Below are positions 45,993 to 54,311 of a DNA stretch of 64,000 nt, in pieces; within the stretch, counting starts at the first letter, position 1; each line of letters begins with the position of its first letter. The stretch covers positions 48,017 through 112,016 of the forward strand of contig CAKOYD010000003.1 in the NCBI GenBank assembly GCA_934130545.1, written 5' to 3'. The translations under genes were made by a program, and so were the position numbers. The DNA is from an uncultured Bacilli bacterium. GTDB lineage: Bacteria > Bacillota_I > Bacilli_A > RF39 > UBA660. The notes under the pieces were generated by a model. That model saw only the letters and a list, made by a program, of their open reading frames with translations. It ran no database searches and was not told the origin of the DNA.

Positions 45993-46607
45993 TTATTTAA
46001 AATCATTTGGATATATCAAGTGTTCTTTACCAACAGTAATAAAGTTGCTACCATCAAATATAATTCCTGATTCTTCGTAAAGTATAATAGTATTTTCTTT
46101 TAGTTTTAGAATATCTTTTTTATCTAACTTTTCATTATAATGACACCAAATATCATATCCATTTAACAAATTTATTCCATTTAAATCTTTAAGATCAACC
46201 AAATTTTTATCAGCATGGTTAGCTGTTTCTATCGTTTTCCCAAATATAATTGCACCAGCAGATCCACCATAAACAAATCCACCACTTTTTAAATAATTTA
46301 TAAGAGCATAATCAAAATTACTTTCTTTAATTTCTTTTAATAATTTAAAAGTATTTCCTCCTCCTATAAATATTGCTTTATATTCGCTTAAATTTGGTGT
46401 TTTTTTCAAATCTGTACATACATCTATATTAGATATTTTATATTTTGCATATGTTTTTCTAAACCAGTTTTCACAATCATCATAAGGTATTTTGTACATA
46501 GCTACCGGAATATATAAAACTTTTTCATCTCCGACATAGTTGGCAAAATATTCGTCTAATTGTTTAACTTGTTCAGAATCTCCGCCACCCGATAATAATA
46601 ACATCAT
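45993..46607 (-). CDS. Peptidase S51 family protein
   Basis: 204 residues; LLLSGGGD start, FIGGGNTFKLLK and the elbow YGGSAGAIIFG with the catalytic serine. It is only distantly similar to the adjacent S51 protein, so not a recent tandem duplication. Its start overlaps the end of the AlaRS-related gene by four bases. Confidence 0.83.
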   Translation of the reverse strand: MMLLLSGGGDSEQVKQLDEYFANYVGDEKVLYIPVAMYKIPYDDCENWFRKTYAKYKISNIDVCTDLKKTPNLSEYKAIFIGGGNTFKLLKEIKESNFDYALINYLKSGGFVYGGSAGAIIFGKTIETANHADKNLVDLKDLNGINLLNGYDIWCHYNEKLDKKDILKLKENTIILYEESGIIFDGSNFITVGKEHLIYPNDFK

Positions 46608-47233
46608 TGTCTCTTATCTCCTTTGATTTTTTTTGTTTTTGTAAGGCATTTCTCGCTGTGAATTTTATCTAAAAAAATTTTGTTACAAACTGATTCAATA
46701 TCTGCATCAACTAAGGAAGAATGACTGCTAATACCTGCTTGTTTTAACATTTTTTTCTTCCTACACAACGATATTTCATTATTGATTATATCGTTTACTT
46801 CACATAATCCAATTGATGAAGAAATAAATTTTGAATAAAATTCATAATAAAATTTTATTTGCTCATTAATGTTAGAAATGATATTAATTTCAAATGTTTC
46901 TTTAATTAAATTTCGCATATGTTTAGACTTTCCAAATGAACCACCACAAATACCAGACATTGCCATTAAAGTAATTGTTCTTATTCTATCAGATTCCTTT
47001 AAATCGCCAAATAAATAATCGTATTTAGGTACAAATGGGGCAAAAAAATTCTTTCCACCATTAATTGCCCACAAAATTCTTTCATAACCAAATCCAAAAT
47101 CGGATATTATTATATTTTGATTATTAACATTAAAGCAATATAAATTGGCCTGTCCGAGTTCTAATCCCTTATAATTAAATTCTAATCCAACCCCATTATA
47201 CGTTGTAGTAGATGATTTTAAAATTAATTGCAA
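46604..47233 (-). CDS. Alanyl-tRNA-synthetase-related truncated protein
   Basis: Residues 45-115 resemble the distal part of the class II AlaRS catalytic core: LGQANLYCF (cf. WNLVF), GFGYERILWAINGG (motif-3-like GxGxERL) and DRIRTITLMAMSGI (cf. DHARAITFLIADG). Motifs 1 and 2, the editing domain and the C-terminal domain are missing, so it cannot be a normal AlaRS. The TTG start overlaps the HD gene stop. It may be a tRNA- or amino-acid-binding paralogue; function unknown. Confidence 0.6.
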   Translation of the reverse strand: MQLILKSSTTTYNGVGLEFNYKGLELGQANLYCFNVNNQNIIISDFGFGYERILWAINGGKNFFAPFVPKYDYLFGDLKESDRIRTITLMAMSGICGGSFGKSKHMRNLIKETFEINIISNINEQIKFYYEFYSKFISSSIGLCEVNDIINNEISLCRKKKMLKQAGISSHSSLVDADIESVCNKIFLDKIHSEKCLTKTKKIKGDKRQ

Positions 47234-47763
47234 ACCGCTCCAATATAATATGCTAGTGGTACAAATATTTCCATAGTTTCTAGTGCATTTTCTTTTTGTT
47301 TAAATTCAGACTTAAATTGTAGTGTTCTCATATTATGAAGTCTATCAGCAAGTTTAATAATTATTATTCTAACGTCTTCTGTTATTCCTGTTATTATTTT
47401 TCTAGTATTAGCATAATTTTGATCTTGCTTAGATGAGAAATTCATTTTAGATAATTTGGTTACTCCATCTACTAAATTAGCAATATTTTGATTAAAATCA
47501 TGTGATATGTCTTCTTTAGTAATATTAGTATCTTCTAATGTGTCATGTAATAATCCTGCACAGACTGTATCTCTATCCGCATGCATTTCGGCAAGTATAT
47601 AAGCAACATTTAATGGGTGACTTATATATGGCTCTCCACTTTGCCTTGTTTGACCTGAGTGTAAATTTGCTGCATATTCATATGCTTTTTTTACAATTTC
47701 AATTTCGCTAGAATTATATTCCTTTAACTTATCTAACAAATCTTGCAATTCAATATTATTCAT
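47224..47763 (-). CDS. HD-only Rel/SpoT-like (p)ppGpp hydrolase paralogue
   Basis: The 179 residues match the hydrolase domain of Rel: HPLNVAYIL, LLHDTLEDT (H73, D74) and RIIIIKLADRLHNMRT. The synthetase, TGS and ACT domains are absent; the protein stops where the Rel linker would begin. GGAGGTG precedes the ATG at 47763. It would act as a small alarmone hydrolase if active. It overlaps the AlaRS-related gene by ten bases and lies behind a terminator and a Cys-rich peptide gene. Confidence 0.82.
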   Translation of the reverse strand: MNNIELQDLLDKLKEYNSSEIEIVKKAYEYAANLHSGQTRQSGEPYISHPLNVAYILAEMHADRDTVCAGLLHDTLEDTNITKEDISHDFNQNIANLVDGVTKLSKMNFSSKQDQNYANTRKIITGITEDVRIIIIKLADRLHNMRTLQFKSEFKQKENALETMEIFVPLAYYIGAVCN

Positions 47764-47777
47764 TTGAACACCTCCAA

Positions 47778-47821
47778 TAAAAAAAGTCGGCGCAAAACTT
47801 TTACGTTTAACATGCACCGAC
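47778..47821 (-). terminator. Terminator/attenuator between Cys-rich peptide and HD gene
   Basis: Arms GTCGGTGC (47814-47821) and GCGCCGAC (47786-47793), with one G-T pair, exit into seven T residues on the minus strand. The 5' arm is the last codons of the Cys-rich peptide, so translation reaching the stop codon would occupy it. Confidence 0.82.
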
Positions 47822-47944
47822 AAGACATAATTTTAAATTTAAGCAGAAATTGAAGCATGAGCAAATAACACTAACAATATTTAGGCTGTTAATGCAATTT
47901 TCTTTATAGCAACATTTAAATATCATATTTGCTAATTTTCTCAT
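47807..47944 (-). CDS. 45-residue Cys-rich peptide: leader peptide or RiPP-like precursor
   Basis: A canonical AGGAGG site eight bases upstream of ATG precedes 45 codons. Eight cysteines occur at positions 11, 12, 17, 28, 30, 34, 40 and 45, with a basic start (MRKLANMIFK) and a hydrophobic second half. The last codons form the 5' arm of the terminator. Promoter, ribosome site and terminator argue it is expressed. It may sense cysteine or charged tRNA-Cys by stalling, or be a modified peptide; no maturation enzyme is obvious. Confidence 0.65.
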   Translation of the reverse strand: MRKLANMIFKCCYKENCINSLNIVSVICSCFNFCLNLKLCLVGAC

Positions 47945-47974
47945 ACTACCTTCCTCCTAAGTAATTTAAATAGT

Positions 47975-48002
47975 ATTTTACCATATTTTACCATATAGTC
48001 AA
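47975..48002 (-). promoter_or_regulatory. Promoter of Cys-rich peptide and island operon
   Basis: TTGACT (47997-48002) and TAAAAT (47975-47980) are separated by 16 bp on the minus strand. The spacer contains a tandem ATGGTAAAAT repeat. Confidence 0.7.
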
Positions 48003-48063
48003 CCCCCTATTTGAAAAAAATATTAATTTCATTATTGTATATTTTAAAATATAACTAGCTATA

Positions 48064-48089
48064 ATATCTCATTTATTTAGTGAGATATG
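48064..48089. repeat. Palindromic hairpin upstream of island promoter
   Basis: ATATCTCA and TGAGATAT arms flank a nine-base loop, with no T run. It lies in the 308-bp gap between the island and the adhesin gene. Confidence 0.45.
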
Positions 48090-48101
48090 TTAAATAAAAA
48101 A

Positions 48102-48125
48102 AGCAAGTACCATAAGTACTCGCTA
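48102..48125 (-). terminator. Terminator of the adhesin gene
   Basis: Arms GCGAGTAC and GTACTTGC, with one G-T pair, exit into seven T residues on the minus strand, just downstream of the adhesin stop. Confidence 0.8.
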
Positions 48126-48132
48126 ATTCATT

Positions 48133-51100
48133 TTAGTTTTCTCTCTTTTTTAGGGTATAAGTTATACCTAGAGCACCTAGAAGAAGAGCGATAAGTTCAC
48201 AATAAGTATTACTACTAATTGCTTCTTTAACTCCTGTATTAGGTTGAGTAATAATCTCTTGTTCTATATATGAGTTAGTTATTGTATAACCATCATATTT
48301 AGTTTCATAGTTATCTAATTTTTCTTCTTCAATAGTATATTTTATTTCTTGGCCTTTTTTATACTTTTGTAGATTTTCTAAAGTATATGTCCAGTTGTTT
48401 TCCGCTGTTATTTTGATAGTTTCAAATTCTTCACCATCAGCAAAGATACTAACGATGATTGAACTTGGGCGAACATCTTCGTGTCCAGCGTCATCCCATA
48501 CTTTTTCAATTGTTAAGTCAATTGTTTCTATTTCATGGTAGTTAACAATAACAATAGTAGTATTGCCATCATTATCTTTAACTGGTTCTCTAACACTTGA
48601 TTCATAACCTTTTACTTCATCTTCAACAAATGTATAAACGATTTCTTCACCATTATTATATTTTGGTAAATCACCTGTTGTAGCTGTCCAATTATTTTCA
48701 GCACTCATTTCAATAGTTTTTACTAATTCATTATTAGCATAAACTTTAATTGTAATTTTTTCAGGACGTAGACCATCATTATTGTCATAGTCTTCCCAAT
48801 TCTTAGTAAGATTATAACTTGTAGTTTCTGGTGTATGAGTATTAGTAATGTTATAGTTATCGATTGTTGTACTATAACCAGCAACATTATTTTCACTAAT
48901 TTTATAGTCTATTATACTTCCAGCATCATATTTAGCTAGGTCTTCAAATATATAAGACCAATTATCAGAAGTTGATACTATTTTAGTTTCTTTATATACT
49001 TCTCTAGTTCCTACTTTTCCTGTTAAAGTTACTTCGATTGTTTCTGGACGAATGCCATCACGATTGTTGTCATCGTTCCATGTCTTAGTACCTTCAATAC
49101 GGATTATTTCAGTTCTATAAGTATTAAATATTTTGTAATTAGCATCATCATATGTTGTTGTATATCCTAAAGTAGAATCTAAAGCATCTTCTCTAACGAT
49201 ATATGTTATTTCTGTACCATTTTCATATTTTGGTAAGTTTTTATATGTATATGTCCAATTATCATTAGTAGTAGCATTAGCACTTGTTAATGTAACTGTA
49301 GTGTTTGGTACTTCTATATTTTTTTTATCAATTACTTTATATAATCTAATAGTAATTGATTCTGGACGTTTACCATCGTTATTGCTAGAGTCATCCCATA
49401 CTTTTTCAATTGTTAAGTCAATTGTTTCTATTTCATGGTAGTTAACAATAACAATAGTAGTATTGCCATCATTATCTTTAACTGGTTCTCTAACACTTGA
49501 TTCATAACCTTTTACTTCATCTTCAACAAATGTATAAACGATTTCTTCACCATTATTATATTTTGGTAAATCACCTGTTGTAGCTGTCCAATTATTTTCA
49601 GCACTCATTTCAATAGTTTTTACTAATTCATTATTAGCATAAACTTTAATTGTAATTTTTTCAGGACGTAGACCATCATTATTGTCATAGTCTTCCCAAT
49701 TCTTAGTAAGATTATAACTTATAGTTTCTGGTGTATGAGTATTTGTAATTGTATAATCTTCAATACTCTTTGTATAACCATCTACTGTTATTTCATCGAC
49801 AGTATAGATAATATCTTCTCCGTCTTCTTTAGCATATAAATCAGTAAATGTAAATGTCCAATTACCTTCGTTATCTTCTGTTACAGTAGTTCTAGCTACT
49901 TCAGTTGTTTCACCTTTTACTGTTTTATTTAAGATAACTGTAATTGATTCTGGACGTTTACCATCTTGGTTTTCTGCATCATCCCATACTTTCTTACCAG
50001 TAATAGTTAGCATATCTGGTGTATGAGTATTAGTAATGTTATAGTTATTGATTGTTGTACTATAACCAGCAACATTATTTTCACTAATTTTATAGTCTAT
50101 TATACTTCCAGCATCATATTTAGCTAGGTCTTCAAATATATAAGACCAATTATCAGAAGTTGATACTATTTTAGTTTCTTTATATACTTCTCTAGTTCCT
50201 ACTTTTCCTGTTAAAGTTACTTCGATTGTTTCTGGACGAATGCCATCACGATTGTTGTCATCGTTCCATGTCTTAGTACCTTCAATACGGATTATTTCAG
50301 TTCTATAAGTATTAAATATTTTGTAATTAGCATCATCATATGTTGTTGTATATCCTAAAGTAGAATCTAAAGCATCTTCTCTAACGATATATGTTATTTC
50401 TGTACCATTTTCATATTTTGGTAAGTTTTTATATGTATATGTCCAATTATCATTAGTAGTAGCATTAGCACTTGTTAATGTAACTGTAGTGTTTGGTACT
50501 TCTACAAATTCTTTATCAATTACTTTATATAATCTAATAGTAATTGATGTTGGGCGTTTACCATCGTTATTGCTAGAGTCTTGCCATACTTTTTCAACAG
50601 TTAAATCTCTAGTAATATTAGTGTGAGCATTAGTAATAGTGAAACCATCTGCCATATTACCTGTTACTTTGCCAGTATAATTATTAACTTCATCTTCAGT
50701 AATAGTATAGATTATCTTCTTACCATTTTCTCTTTCTGGTAAATCTGTAAATTCATAAGTCCATGATCCTGAATCAGTTGTGTTAGCACTTGTTAATGTA
50801 ACTGATGTTACTTCTACTTTATCAGCACCTTCACCTTTATATAATCTGATAGTGATTGATTCTGGACGTAATCCATCATTATTATTATCATCATTCCAAA
50901 TCTTTTCAACATTAATATTAATTAGTTTTGGAGTGTGTTTATTAATAATGTTATAATTATTAATTGTTGTTTCATAACCTGAAACAGTATCTTCTTTGAC
51001 TGTATAATTAATTAGATGATTATCATCATTTTCATAACCTTGTACATATTTTGGTAAGTTAGTGAACTCGTAAGTCCATTTACCATTTACCTCAACGACT

Positions 51101-52911
51101 CTTTGACTAGCAACTTCCTCTTGACCATTAAATAGTCTTACAGTAATTGCTTCTGGTCTTAAACCATCTTGGTTATTAGCATCATCCCAAGTCTTTTCGC
51201 CAGTAATTGATACTTTTGGACTTGAAATAATATTTAGAGTAACTGTAGCATTATTACTTCTAACAGTTTCTGTTTCATGATGTTCATTAATAGTAGTTTT
51301 TACATAATAAGTAAAACTTACTTCTCCACTAAATCCTGGTTCTGGAGTGAATGTAAATGTTCCATCCGCATTCATTTGTAGAGTTCCTTGTAGAACACCA
51401 TCTTTAGATATTGTATATGTATCACCTGTTTTAACAACGTTAGTATCAGTATTGATAATTATTTCATCTGTTACTTCTACTTTAGTTTTATTAGGGGCAA
51501 TATCTTTCTTTATTTCATTTAGTAAGTCATTTGTTAAAATGCTCTCACCTTTTATAGCAATATTTTCATAACTATTGTATGAAGGGTGAGTACTATAATG
51601 ATCAGCATTGATAACCGCTGGTATTTCTACTGTTGGTTTATCAAATGTTAATTCTAGGTTTGTTTTACCTTTATAGTCTGGATATGGATTATCTTTATCT
51701 ATTTCAGCTGATAAAGTAGCTTTCTTGTTAGTATAAATACTACCATGATATTCATCTTTAGCTTTAACTGTATATGTTAGGCTATTATCTTTATCACCTT
51801 TTAATTCTCCAATATTCCATTCTAATCTTGTCTCTCCATTTACTTCAGTAATTGTTACTCCTTGTTTTTCTAAGGCAGCTTTTGATTCAGCAGTAAGTTC
51901 AAATTCTTTTGGTATGATATCTACTACTTTAGCATTCTTAGCAATAGTATTTTTAGCAACTGAAGAAATTTTCTTAAATTCTTTAGCTAGTTCTTCATAA
52001 TTTAGAGCTGTTACGTTTTTGTATTTGTGTAGAGATGTTTCTCCCACTGGATTAATTTTTGCTAATGTAGTAGCTGCTTCTTTTTCCTCACCTAATGTAA
52101 TTGTATAAACATCAGCATTTGGATAATTTAATTTTAATGAATCCAATTCTGTTTTAGCAGCATCTGATGGTTTAATATTGCTTGGGCAGTTTCTTTGATC
52201 TACTGTTGTATCGCTATTACCAGTACCACATACTTTTACTTTTTGAACATCTTTGCAATTACGTCCCCAAAAATCACATTCTCTATCTGTATAAGTATTA
52301 TTGAAATATGTTGGTACACCATCAGTTAATATAATTACTAACTTTTTAGCGTCTGTTCTACCTTTCTTTAATATTTCTGATACAGCAGCAATACCAGATT
52401 GTAGGTTAGTTCCACCTTCTGGATAATAGTCTGTTCCTAAGAAATCAAGAGCAGTTTGTTTATTTGATGTTAAATCTTGTGTTCTATTAACATTTTCACT
52501 ATAGTCTACTAGGCCAATTTGAACAGCATCACCGTCATCCATCATTGTATTGATAAATTCAGTTGCTGCAGTTTTAGCTGAATCAATACGATTTGGTGTT
52601 GTTTTGTCATTTTTACCTGTAGGTCCATAACCCATACTTCCTGATGAGTCTAGAACTAAAACGATGTCTAGTTTTGAATAAACAGTCTCTTGATTACTAT
52701 AGGAATTAGCTTTAACGTTTAATGTAACGTCAGCAAATCTTCCTTCTTCTAAGTTTTTTTCATCAAAACGTTCAGATAATTTAGTGGCTGTTTTGGTTAA
52801 TTCAATTTTTCCTTCATTACCACTAGCGGCAACAAAATGTAAAAAACCAAATACACTAAATACTACTAAAAGTGTTGATAAAACTTTAAACTTTGTAGAA
52901 TGTTTTTTCAT
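48133..52911 (-). CDS. Giant VWA/Cna-B surface adhesin with sortase-like tail
   Basis: 1592 residues: a signal peptide (1-29), a von Willebrand A domain from about 77 with MIDAS DSSGSMG and LTDGVP, a tandem-repeat transition domain near 440-570, then ten Cna-B repeats each starting K-x-W-x-D-x-x-N-x-D-G-x-RP. The C-terminus QPNTG, hydrophobic helix and KKREN is a sortase signal with Q in place of L. Cna-B stalks are usually stiffened by isopeptide bonds. Blocks of repeats are nearly identical at DNA level. No sortase gene is in the window. Confidence 0.9.
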   Translation of the reverse strand: MKKHSTKFKVLSTLLVVFSVFGFLHFVAASGNEGKIELTKTATKLSERFDEKNLEEGRFADVTLNVKANSYSNQETVYSKLDIVLVLDSSGSMGYGPTGKNDKTTPNRIDSAKTAATEFINTMMDDGDAVQIGLVDYSENVNRTQDLTSNKQTALDFLGTDYYPEGGTNLQSGIAAVSEILKKGRTDAKKLVIILTDGVPTYFNNTYTDRECDFWGRNCKDVQKVKVCGTGNSDTTVDQRNCPSNIKPSDAAKTELDSLKLNYPNADVYTITLGEEKEAATTLAKINPVGETSLHKYKNVTALNYEELAKEFKKISSVAKNTIAKNAKVVDIIPKEFELTAESKAALEKQGVTITEVNGETRLEWNIGELKGDKDNSLTYTVKAKDEYHGSIYTNKKATLSAEIDKDNPYPDYKGKTNLELTFDKPTVEIPAVINADHYSTHPSYNSYENIAIKGESILTNDLLNEIKKDIAPNKTKVEVTDEIIINTDTNVVKTGDTYTISKDGVLQGTLQMNADGTFTFTPEPGFSGEVSFTYYVKTTINEHHETETVRSNNATVTLNIISSPKVSITGEKTWDDANNQDGLRPEAITVRLFNGQEEVASQRVVEVNGKWTYEFTNLPKYVQGYENDDNHLINYTVKEDTVSGYETTINNYNIINKHTPKLININVEKIWNDDNNNDGLRPESITIRLYKGEGADKVEVTSVTLTSANTTDSGSWTYEFTDLPERENGKKIIYTITEDEVNNYTGKVTGNMADGFTITNAHTNITRDLTVEKVWQDSSNNDGKRPTSITIRLYKVIDKEFVEVPNTTVTLTSANATTNDNWTYTYKNLPKYENGTEITYIVREDALDSTLGYTTTYDDANYKIFNTYRTEIIRIEGTKTWNDDNNRDGIRPETIEVTLTGKVGTREVYKETKIVSTSDNWSYIFEDLAKYDAGSIIDYKISENNVAGYSTTINNYNITNTHTPDMLTITGKKVWDDAENQDGKRPESITVILNKTVKGETTEVARTTVTEDNEGNWTFTFTDLYAKEDGEDIIYTVDEITVDGYTKSIEDYTITNTHTPETISYNLTKNWEDYDNNDGLRPEKITIKVYANNELVKTIEMSAENNWTATTGDLPKYNNGEEIVYTFVEDEVKGYESSVREPVKDNDGNTTIVIVNYHEIETIDLTIEKVWDDSSNNDGKRPESITIRLYKVIDKKNIEVPNTTVTLTSANATTNDNWTYTYKNLPKYENGTEITYIVREDALDSTLGYTTTYDDANYKIFNTYRTEIIRIEGTKTWNDDNNRDGIRPETIEVTLTGKVGTREVYKETKIVSTSDNWSYIFEDLAKYDAGSIIDYKISENNVAGYSTTIDNYNITNTHTPETTSYNLTKNWEDYDNNDGLRPEKITIKVYANNELVKTIEMSAENNWTATTGDLPKYNNGEEIVYTFVEDEVKGYESSVREPVKDNDGNTTIVIVNYHEIETIDLTIEKVWDDAGHEDVRPSSIIVSIFADGEEFETIKITAENNWTYTLENLQKYKKGQEIKYTIEEEKLDNYETKYDGYTITNSYIEQEIITQPNTGVKEAISSNTYCELIALLLGALGITYTLKKREN
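48491..48843. repeat. Internal direct repeat A, copy 1 (partner 49391-49743)
   Basis: 353 bp identical at offset 900 bp except for one mismatch near 48821. It encodes one Cna-B repeat plus linker. Confidence 0.9.
48827..49316. repeat. Internal direct repeat B, copy 1 (partner 50015-50504)
   Basis: 490 bp identical at offset 1188 bp, with a single mismatch seen near 48861. The offset is 396 codons, so the frame is preserved. Confidence 0.9.
49391..49743. repeat. Internal direct repeat A, copy 2
   Basis: Second copy of the 48491-48843 block within the adhesin gene. Confidence 0.9.
50015..50504. repeat. Internal direct repeat B, copy 2
   Basis: Second copy of the 48827-49316 block within the adhesin gene. 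Confidence 0.9.
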
Positions 52912-52963
52912 TTTTTCTTTTCCTCCTCCATTTTTAGGAATTATTATTCCTAGTTGACTTAAT

Positions 52964-52992
52964 ATAATATATGCTTTTATTTATTAAGTCAA
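52964..52992 (-). promoter_or_regulatory. Promoter of the adhesin gene
   Basis: TTGACT (52987-52992) and TATTAT (52964-52969) with a 17-bp spacer on the minus strand. A short AGGAATAATAATTCCT palindrome and a GGAGGAGG ribosome site follow. Confidence 0.78.
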
Positions 52993-53131
52993 GTAAAATG
53001 TGGTTTTTTGTTAATCTTTTTTTAAAATAATTTAGTCTATCAAATTAATTAACTATTATGTTTGACTAATCTTTGATTTTTAGTGCCACTATTACATTAT
53101 ATGATAAGCGTTTAAATGGTGTGATAAATGT

Positions 53132-53159
53132 TTGAAAATATAAAATTATGTGTTATAAT
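53132..53159 (+). promoter_or_regulatory. Retron promoter
   Basis: TTGAAA (53132-53137) and TATAAT (53154-53159) with a 16-bp spacer. The predicted start near 53166 coincides with the a1 repeat of the retron RNA. Confidence 0.8.
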
Positions 53160-53162
53160 CTT

Positions 53163-53330
53163 CTTGCAGTAGTGATTGGAGCTATTCCTACTTTAACGAG
53201 TCGTTAAGGGACTATATTAATTGTAATGATTAAAATAGTAATATTTCAAAGGACTTTCCTACACGGTGTGTAGCCCGCTACGCTTTTATGTCCATTTTCA
53301 TATTACTATATCGTTAGTACTGCAGTTTGG
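53163..53330 (+). ncRNA. Retron msr-msd RNA
   Basis: a1 (TTGCAGTA, 53164-53171) pairs with a2 (TACTGCAG, 53318-53325). An msr hairpin built on TTAA/TTAA lies at 53191-53209. The msd is a long hairpin: outer arms ATAGTAATAT (53235-53244) and ATATTACTAT (53300-53309), then GGAC/GTCC, then CTACAC-GGT-GTGTAG. It ends 12 bases before the RT start codon, as in known retrons. The branching guanosine is not certain; GGAGC at 53178-53182 is a candidate. Confidence 0.85.
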
Positions 53331-53342
53331 GAGGTAGTAAAA

Positions 53343-54296
53343 ATGTATAAGTATACAAGTATTGATGATTGTAATGATTTTTTGCTATCTCTCAATTTAA
53401 TTAAATGTCGAGATATGAAAAAATATATTAAGACAATATATGCTATTGGTAATAATGTAGAAAATAATTATAAAGTATATAAAATTAAGAAAAGAAGTCA
53501 TGGTTATAGAACAATATATGCGCCAAATAAGACTTTAAAATATATTCAAAGGCAAATACTTAATAATATTCTTAATAATAAGTCTATATCAAAGTATGCC
53601 ACAGCATATCATAAGGGAATTTCTTTAAGAGATAATGCCATACCACATATTAATAAAGATGTAGTTTTAAAGTTAGATATTAAAAACTTTTTTGAGAGTA
53701 TATCATTTGGGGATGTTTATAATGCTTGTTTTGCAATAGATTCTTTTCCTAAGTCAGTTGGTATGTTACTTACTTATTTATGTACTTATAGTGATCATTT
53801 AACACAAGGCTCCCCTACTTCTTCTTATATATCTAATTTAGTTATGAAGGAGTTTGATGAAGAGTTAGGTTCTTGGTGTGAAGAAAATGATATATCATAT
53901 ACAAGATATTCTGATGATATGACTTTTTCAGGATGTTTTAATCCTAGTGAAGTGATTATAAAAGTAAAGAAAATGCTTCATAAACTTAGTTTAGAACTGA
54001 ATGATAAGAAAGTACATGTAGTATATAAGTCTGCTAGACAAGATGTTACAGGTATTACGGTTAATGAGAAAGTACAGGTTAATATAAAGTATCGTAAAGA
54101 TATTAGAAAAGAAATATATTATATAAGAAAGTTTGGATTAAGTTCACATTTAGAGAGATGTAATATTAAGAGTAATAAAGATAAATATTTAGATACTCTA
54201 TATGGTAAGATTTTATATGTCTTACAGATTAATAGTAATGATAAAGAGTTTATAGAGTATAGAGATTATATTGGCCAACTTAAAAAGACAATTTAG
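53343..54296 (+). CDS. ret: Retron-type reverse transcriptase
   Basis: 317 residues with RT motifs: LDIKNFFESI (D112), QGSPTS at 155-160, YSDD at 189-192. Retron-specific marks are NAIPH (NAxxH, 98-102) and VTG at 235-237. The catalytic aspartates D112, D191 and D192 are intact. It should make msDNA from the upstream RNA. No fused domain and no adjacent effector gene are visible; flanking genes are convergent or divergent housekeeping or surface genes. Confidence 0.93.
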   Translation: MYKYTSIDDCNDFLLSLNLIKCRDMKKYIKTIYAIGNNVENNYKVYKIKKRSHGYRTIYAPNKTLKYIQRQILNNILNNKSISKYATAYHKGISLRDNAIPHINKDVVLKLDIKNFFESISFGDVYNACFAIDSFPKSVGMLLTYLCTYSDHLTQGSPTSSYISNLVMKEFDEELGSWCEENDISYTRYSDDMTFSGCFNPSEVIIKVKKMLHKLSLELNDKKVHVVYKSARQDVTGITVNEKVQVNIKYRKDIRKEIYYIRKFGLSSHLERCNIKSNKDKYLDTLYGKILYVLQINSNDKEFIEYRDYIGQLKKTI

Positions 54297-54311
54297 TGGA
54301 TTGTCTTTTTT
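54282..54311. terminator. Bidirectional terminator between retron and U32 gene
   Basis: Arms AAAAAGACAAT and ATTGTCTTTTT flank a short loop, with T runs on both strands, serving convergent genes. Confidence 0.85.

Noticed and set aside
47764..47823. Extended N-terminus of the HD protein
   Set aside because: The 20 extra codons run through the terminator hairpin, and a strong GGAGGTG site lies before the ATG at 47763.
48133..52911. CRISPR-like or satellite repeat array
   Set aside because: The repeats are long, in frame and encode Cna-B domains; spacing and unit size are not CRISPR-like.
53343..54296. Reverse transcriptase as part of a diversity-generating retroelement or group II intron
   Set aside because: The motif is QGSPTS rather than the DGR SQ form, no template/variable repeat or accessory gene is seen, there are no maturase or intron domains, and the NAxxH and VTG motifs with a1/a2 repeats mark a retron.
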